Shown piece by piece: positions 11,300 through 14,293 of a stretch of DNA of 14,293 nucleotides. The position numbers were made by a program, and so were the translations under genes. Below the pieces are notes generated by a model. It worked only from the letters and a program-made list of their open reading frames with translations. It ran no database searches and was not told the origin of the DNA. How positions within the stretch are numbered: position 1 is the first letter of the stretch; every line of letters starts with the position of its first letter. The stretch comes from Christensenella sp. UBA941 (GTDB taxonomy: Bacteria; Bacillota; Clostridia; Christensenellales; UBA941): the NCBI GenBank assembly GCA_002293365.1, contig DBDD01000135.1:2567-16859 (forward strand). Reading direction: 5' to 3'.

Positions 11300-13330
11300 A
11301 TGCGCTGTAAAGCTTGTGGAACCGAAAACGAAAGCTACATGGAGTTTTGCGTAAAATGCGCCGAGGAGCTGCCGCGTGTTAGTGTGGCGGCGCAAGCGCC
11401 CTCCGCTCCCGCCGCGCCGGCGCAGCCGAACAATATAAGCGATTTCTCGTTCGACGAGTTCGATCCCCAGCCCTACGACTACCGCCTGCCATATCGGCCT
11501 ACGCGCGGTTTTCCTGAAGGCTATGAACGCCCAAAGGCATCTGAAAACGCGCCCCGGCGTTCCATAGAAACTTCTCCCGAACAATATCAGCAGCGGCCCT
11601 CCCCCGCCTACGAGCCGCCTGTTCGGCCTGTTCCGCGCCTAAGCAAACAGATGATGCCGCCCATTCCCGAACCCCAGGAGCGTACGATCGACGTTCCGAT
11701 AATACGCATTTCCGATCCATATGTTCCTCCGCAGCCGGCCCAGCCTCAACAGCACGTTTACGCCCCGCAGACGCCTCCGCCAGCCGAACCGGACAAGCCT
11801 CTCGTCCCGGTGCCGCTGCCTGCCGCACCCCAGGCAGTCGATGAACCCAAAAGCGAGCCGATTCAAGAAATTGACGAGCCGCCGGTTTCAATTAGCAAAA
11901 GAAAATCCAAGCAGCCCACGCCGCCTAAAAAATCGCGCGGGAGGAAGCGCGGCTATGACGACGATTATGAAGACGATTTTGACGACGACGAACAGCCCCA
12001 AAGAGGCGGCGCGCTTATGGTCGTGCTCTACATTTCGATAGCCGTATTGTTGCTCGCGGCCGTTTGGTTCGCGGGGAGCTATATAAACGAAGAATACGGC
12101 AGCGTCAGCAATTTCATCGAATCCGTATTTGGATCTGGCGATCCTGCCGATCCAAACGCTTCGCCCGCCGATAAAGTCCGCGTCGAGATTCAGCCCACGA
12201 CATACGAAGGCGACCCTGTACATCAGCTCACCTTCTACGGCGAAAGCGGCCAGCAGATTGAGCTGCCGGATATAGGTCTCCAGCATATAAGCAAGACGTA
12301 TACCATCCCTCCCGCTAAATCCCAGCAAGTTTTGGCGCCGGATAGATTATTCATTCCCGAAGAGCCGGACGAGTCGACGCCGGAAGAAATCCCCGTTAAG
12401 CTCGCAGCGAACCTCATAGACGCCGACGGCCAGTCCTTTCCATTGGATATCCCAGAATTCACCGTTAAGGTTCCACAGGCGACGCTCGAGCTCTCGCAGC
12501 CTGGCGCGACAAACGTTACGCTTGAAGAGCCTATGCTAACCATTGCGGGCAAAGTATCGACGGATGCACGCCTTTTCATCGACGGTTCAGACGCGTCAAA
12601 CGCGCTCGACGCCCTCGGCAATTTCTCCTACACTTACGAAATCACCGAATACGGCGAGCGTACGATAGTCCTCGAAGCCCGCGCGCTTTATCAGCGCCCC
12701 CAAAAGGCAGAGATCGTTATTAGCTATGTAAAACGCGACGTCGCCATAACCGTGGAAGGCGCGGTGCCAGACGCGGCCGATCCTTATAAGGGCGTTCTTG
12801 AGGGAACAACAGAAGAAACCATCGAAGTCAGCGGAACATTTGAAGCGGGCGCTCAGGTTACGATCGATGGCGCGCTCGAAGGGGATCCGACGGTGGATTC
12901 GGACGCCGGCACGTACTCGTTTGTCGGCATACTCGAAGGCTACGGCTTAAAAACATTTAATATCAACGCCTCAAAGGACGGCGCGACGTCGAGTTTCGAG
13001 CTTAGCGTCGAAAAGAAGCCAGACGTCGATGAGTATACGCCCGAAGCCCGCGAGATGAACTACGAGTCGCTAACAGAAAACGCAGACGAGCAAATTGAAC
13101 GCATCTATATTTGCAACGGCACGATAACTGAGATCATCCAACAGACGCCGTATCCTGTATTCATATTTAACGTAGGCGATGAAGAGGAGCCGCAAAACAT
13201 CCTCATGGAATACTACGGCACAACGCCGCTCGATACGGAAAAAGAATACCGCATATACGGCGACGTCGCGGGCATGGATGCCGAGCGGAGCCTCCCGAAG
13301 CTTTACGCGAGGTTTATCTACGAACGATGA
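11300..13330 (+). CDS. Zinc-ribbon, proline-rich, single-TM protein with Ig-like domains (676 aa)
   Basis: Residues 3-20 form a zinc ribbon (Cys3, Cys6, Cys17, Cys20). Residues 30-200 are proline/glutamine-rich and likely disordered. A lysine-rich stretch and an aspartate run (DDDYEDDFDDDE, about 221-230) precede one membrane segment (about 237-261). Two Ig-like repeats follow, about 395-477 and 480-573, with the G-x-V-S...DALGNFSYTYEI...GERTIVLEA type pattern. The end is an OB-like segment (NGTITEI... to ...YRIYGDVAGMD, 605-660). The topology would place the zinc ribbon inside and the Ig domains outside, as in other Firmicute zinc-ribbon membrane proteins. ATG 11300 is chosen because GAGG is at 11287-11290; ATG 11291 and 11228 lack spacing or a ribosome site. 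Role unknown; possibly an envelope sensor or scaffold. Confidence 0.8.
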   Translation: MRCKACGTENESYMEFCVKCAEELPRVSVAAQAPSAPAAPAQPNNISDFSFDEFDPQPYDYRLPYRPTRGFPEGYERPKASENAPRRSIETSPEQYQQRPSPAYEPPVRPVPRLSKQMMPPIPEPQERTIDVPIIRISDPYVPPQPAQPQQHVYAPQTPPPAEPDKPLVPVPLPAAPQAVDEPKSEPIQEIDEPPVSISKRKSKQPTPPKKSRGRKRGYDDDYEDDFDDDEQPQRGGALMVVLYISIAVLLLAAVWFAGSYINEEYGSVSNFIESVFGSGDPADPNASPADKVRVEIQPTTYEGDPVHQLTFYGESGQQIELPDIGLQHISKTYTIPPAKSQQVLAPDRLFIPEEPDESTPEEIPVKLAANLIDADGQSFPLDIPEFTVKVPQATLELSQPGATNVTLEEPMLTIAGKVSTDARLFIDGSDASNALDALGNFSYTYEITEYGERTIVLEARALYQRPQKAEIVISYVKRDVAITVEGAVPDAADPYKGVLEGTTEETIEVSGTFEAGAQVTIDGALEGDPTVDSDAGTYSFVGILEGYGLKTFNINASKDGATSSFELSVEKKPDVDEYTPEAREMNYESLTENADEQIERIYICNGTITEIIQQTPYPVFIFNVGDEEEPQNILMEYYGTTPLDTEKEYRIYGDVAGMDAERSLPKLYARFIYER

Positions 13331-13848
13331 ACCTACTACACGTATACTTTGGCTCGGGCAAAGGGAAAACCACCGCCGCGCTTGGATTGGCGCTTCGCGC
13401 CGCCGGTCACGGCCAAAAGGTCGTCATAGTACAGTTTTTAAAGGGCAGGCCATCGGGTGAGCTAGGCCCGCTCGCGCTAATCGATAAGATCACCGTCCTG
13501 CGAGGCCAAGCGTCGCCGCGTTTCTCCAAGCAAATGACCCCCGGAGAACGCGAACAGACGCGCCTGATTCACGACGAAAACCTAAAAAGAGCGATCGGGC
13601 TAATCGACAACGGCGAATGCGATTTATTGGTGCTGGACGAAGCGCTAGACGCTTATATGCTTGGAATGCTCGACGAAGCGCTGCTGCGCGGCTTGCTTGA
13701 AGAAGACCCGTTGTGCGCCGAGCTGGTCATAACAGGGCATGCTCCGGTCGATTGGATAATGAACCGCGCGGATTATGTGACGGAGATGGTTAAAGTCAAA
13801 CATCCGTACGATGACGGAGTTAAAGCCCGGGCTGGGATCGAATATTGA
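13327..13848 (+). CDS. cobO: Cob(I)alamin adenosyltransferase, CobA/CobO/BtuR family
   Basis: It transfers the adenosyl group of ATP to the cobalt of reduced corrinoids, making adenosylcobalamin, in the cytoplasm. The 173 residues match the family: a P-loop variant GSGKGKTT (9-16), KVVIVQFLKG (31-40), Walker-B-like LLVLDEALDAY (100-110, Asp104, Glu105), TGHAP (136-140), and the family-specific end KHPYDDGVKARAGIEY (158-173). The start overlaps the stop of the zinc-ribbon membrane protein by four bases (ATGA), so the two are translationally coupled although no functional link is known. No separate ribosome site is visible, consistent with coupling. Confidence 0.92.
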   Translation: MNLLHVYFGSGKGKTTAALGLALRAAGHGQKVVIVQFLKGRPSGELGPLALIDKITVLRGQASPRFSKQMTPGEREQTRLIHDENLKRAIGLIDNGECDLLVLDEALDAYMLGMLDEALLRGLLEEDPLCAELVITGHAPVDWIMNRADYVTEMVKVKHPYDDGVKARAGIEY

Positions 13849-13931
13849 TGTAGGGACGCCATACATGGCGTCCGTGACCTCCTGTATGCGTTGACCGATA
13901 TCGCGGACACGATATATCGTGTCCCTACATC
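13847..13931 (+). repeat. Nested-palindrome repeat element (MITE/REP-like)
   Basis: The 11-base ends GATGTAGGGAC (13847-13857) and GTCCCTACATC (13921-13931) are perfect inverted repeats. Inside, GGACGCCA-TACA-TGGCGTCC (about 13854-13873) and the perfect palindrome GGACACGATATATCGTGTCC (about 13906-13925) form two hairpins that share bases with the ends. TGTAGGG...-type repeats with this layout occur dispersed in many Clostridia genomes, as I recall from general knowledge. It starts on the cobO stop codon and ends directly against the -35 box of the ABC-F promoter. It may also work as the cobO terminator or as a bidirectional block. Confidence 0.75.
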
Positions 13932-13962
13932 TTGACAAATGGCAATGCAAATGGCATATTAT
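13932..13962 (+). promoter_or_regulatory. Promoter of the ABC-F attenuator transcript
   Basis: A perfect TTGACA (13932-13937) is followed by CATATT at 17-base spacing (13955-13960) or TATTAT at 19 (13957-13962). The transcript should start near 13968 and first encode the leader peptide at 13994. Confidence 0.7.
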
Positions 13963-13991
13963 TATCAGATAATATTAGATTGGAGTTGAAA

Positions 13992-14167
13992 GGATGCGCA
14001 ATACTTCTTGCTAACAAATATTAGGCGTTGGAATCAAATCATACTTTGCGTGTAGGTTTGTTTTCTGCGTCGGCAAGAAGATCGCATCCTGTAAATATAA
14101 TCGGCCATAGCGTCCACATGGACGGCTCCGGCATCGCGAGGCATCTTCTTGCGGTGTTTTTTGTTTT
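13992..14167 (+). terminator. Ribosome-sensing transcription attenuator
   Basis: Segment 2 (GCAAGAAGATCGCATCC, 14073-14089) has two mutually exclusive partners. It can pair back to the leader ORF (GGATGCG 13992-13998 and CTTCTTGC 14004-14011, 15 bp around a small internal loop). Its first ten bases can instead pair with ATCTTCTTGC (14143-14152), followed by GTTTTTTGTTTT (14156-14167), a classic intrinsic terminator. An extra hairpin CGTCC/GGACG (14111-14124) sits in the terminator loop. Leader pairing would block the terminator and allow the ABC-F gene to be made. How ribosome occupancy of the leader chooses between the folds cannot be settled from the sequence. Confidence 0.75.
13994..14014 (+). 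CDS. Leader peptide of ABC-F attenuator (MRNTSC)
   Basis: ATG 13994 lies eight bases after TGGAG (13981-13985), and the frame MRNTSC ends with TAA 14012-14014. Six-codon leader ORFs upstream of ABC-F or erm genes let a drug-slowed ribosome set the fold of the downstream RNA. Here the leader codons themselves are one arm of a long-range helix: 13992-13998 pairs with 14083-14089 and 14004-14011 with 14073-14080. The link to the attenuator makes this tiny ORF credible despite its size. Confidence 0.65.
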   Translation: MRNTSC

Positions 14168-14183
14168 CGTGGAGGAAGCTATT

Positions 14184-14293
14184 ATGGCATTGATCGACAT
14201 ATCGCGTTTAACGTTCGCCTACGACGGCGCATATGACAATATTTTCGAAGACGTGTCCTTCCAGATCGATACCGATTGGCGGCTCGGCTTTAC
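14184..14293 (+). CDS. Lsa-type ABC-F ribosomal protection ATPase, 5' end only
   Basis: ATG 14184 follows GGAGG (14171-14175). The 36 residues seen (MALIDISRLTFAYDGAYDNI... then DVSFQIDTDWRLGF) match the start of the Lsa/CplR group of antibiotic-resistance ABC-F proteins: beta strand with Tyr of the A-loop (FAYDG), IFEDV, and QIDTDWRLGF leading to the Walker A, which lies beyond the window. These proteins bind the ribosomal E site and displace lincosamides, pleuromutilins or streptogramin A. The upstream attenuator strongly supports a drug-inducible role. Resistance range cannot be told from this fragment. Confidence 0.85.
   Translation, partial: MALIDISRLTFAYDGAYDNIFEDVSFQIDTDWRLGF

Overview
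The window looks like a chromosomal stretch from a Clostridia-type Firmicute with a phage-like mobile element in its left two thirds. The evidence is strong AGGAGG ribosome sites, YopX, DUF551, DUF4326 and DUF1540 families, a zinc-ribbon membrane protein, and an Lsa-like ABC-F gene. Every gene I can support is on the + strand. No genus can be assigned from the sequence alone.

Module A (about 1-4480) is a tightly packed run of small genes of 41-159 codons. Most are unrecognised; one is a DUF551 protein, one a small four-cysteine zinc-finger-like protein and one a familiar prophage hypothetical. Its signature is a short one-strand motif, ATAGTCG or ATAGTTG, just upstream of the Shine-Dalgarno of nearly every gene and also inside some genes. 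A strong promoter at 4476-4504 then starts a ribbon-helix-helix regulator that has ATT where ATG is expected, followed by a small serine recombinase. Module B (about 5520-9290) has two tandem YopX proteins, zinc-binding phage hypotheticals, a Lar-like/DUF551 fusion, and a DUF4326 gene split by an insertion. The insertion carries its own promoter, a structured leader RNA with a terminator-like hairpin, and an endonuclease VII-type HNH nuclease. The nuclease reading frame is now fused to the last codons of DUF4326. The ATAGTCG signature nearly disappears in module B.

The element appears to end near 9480. From about 9483 to 9731 lies the 3' end of a chromosomal polysaccharide deacetylase with no 5' end, which suggests the element integrated into that gene. 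The flanking chromosome then reads: a low-specificity threonine aldolase, a DUF1540 mini-protein, a zinc-ribbon/proline-rich/single-TM protein with Ig-like domains, overlapped by 4 bases by a cob(I)alamin adenosyltransferase, a nested-palindrome repeat, and the start of an Lsa-type ABC-F antibiotic-resistance ATPase.

The ABC-F gene has an attenuator leader. It comprises a consensus-like promoter, a six-codon leader peptide (MRNTSC), and an RNA segment that can pair either back to the leader ORF or forward into an intrinsic terminator. The observations most worth following are the start-associated motif family, the nuclease-split DUF4326 gene with its leader RNA, the ATT start codon and the ABC-F attenuator.
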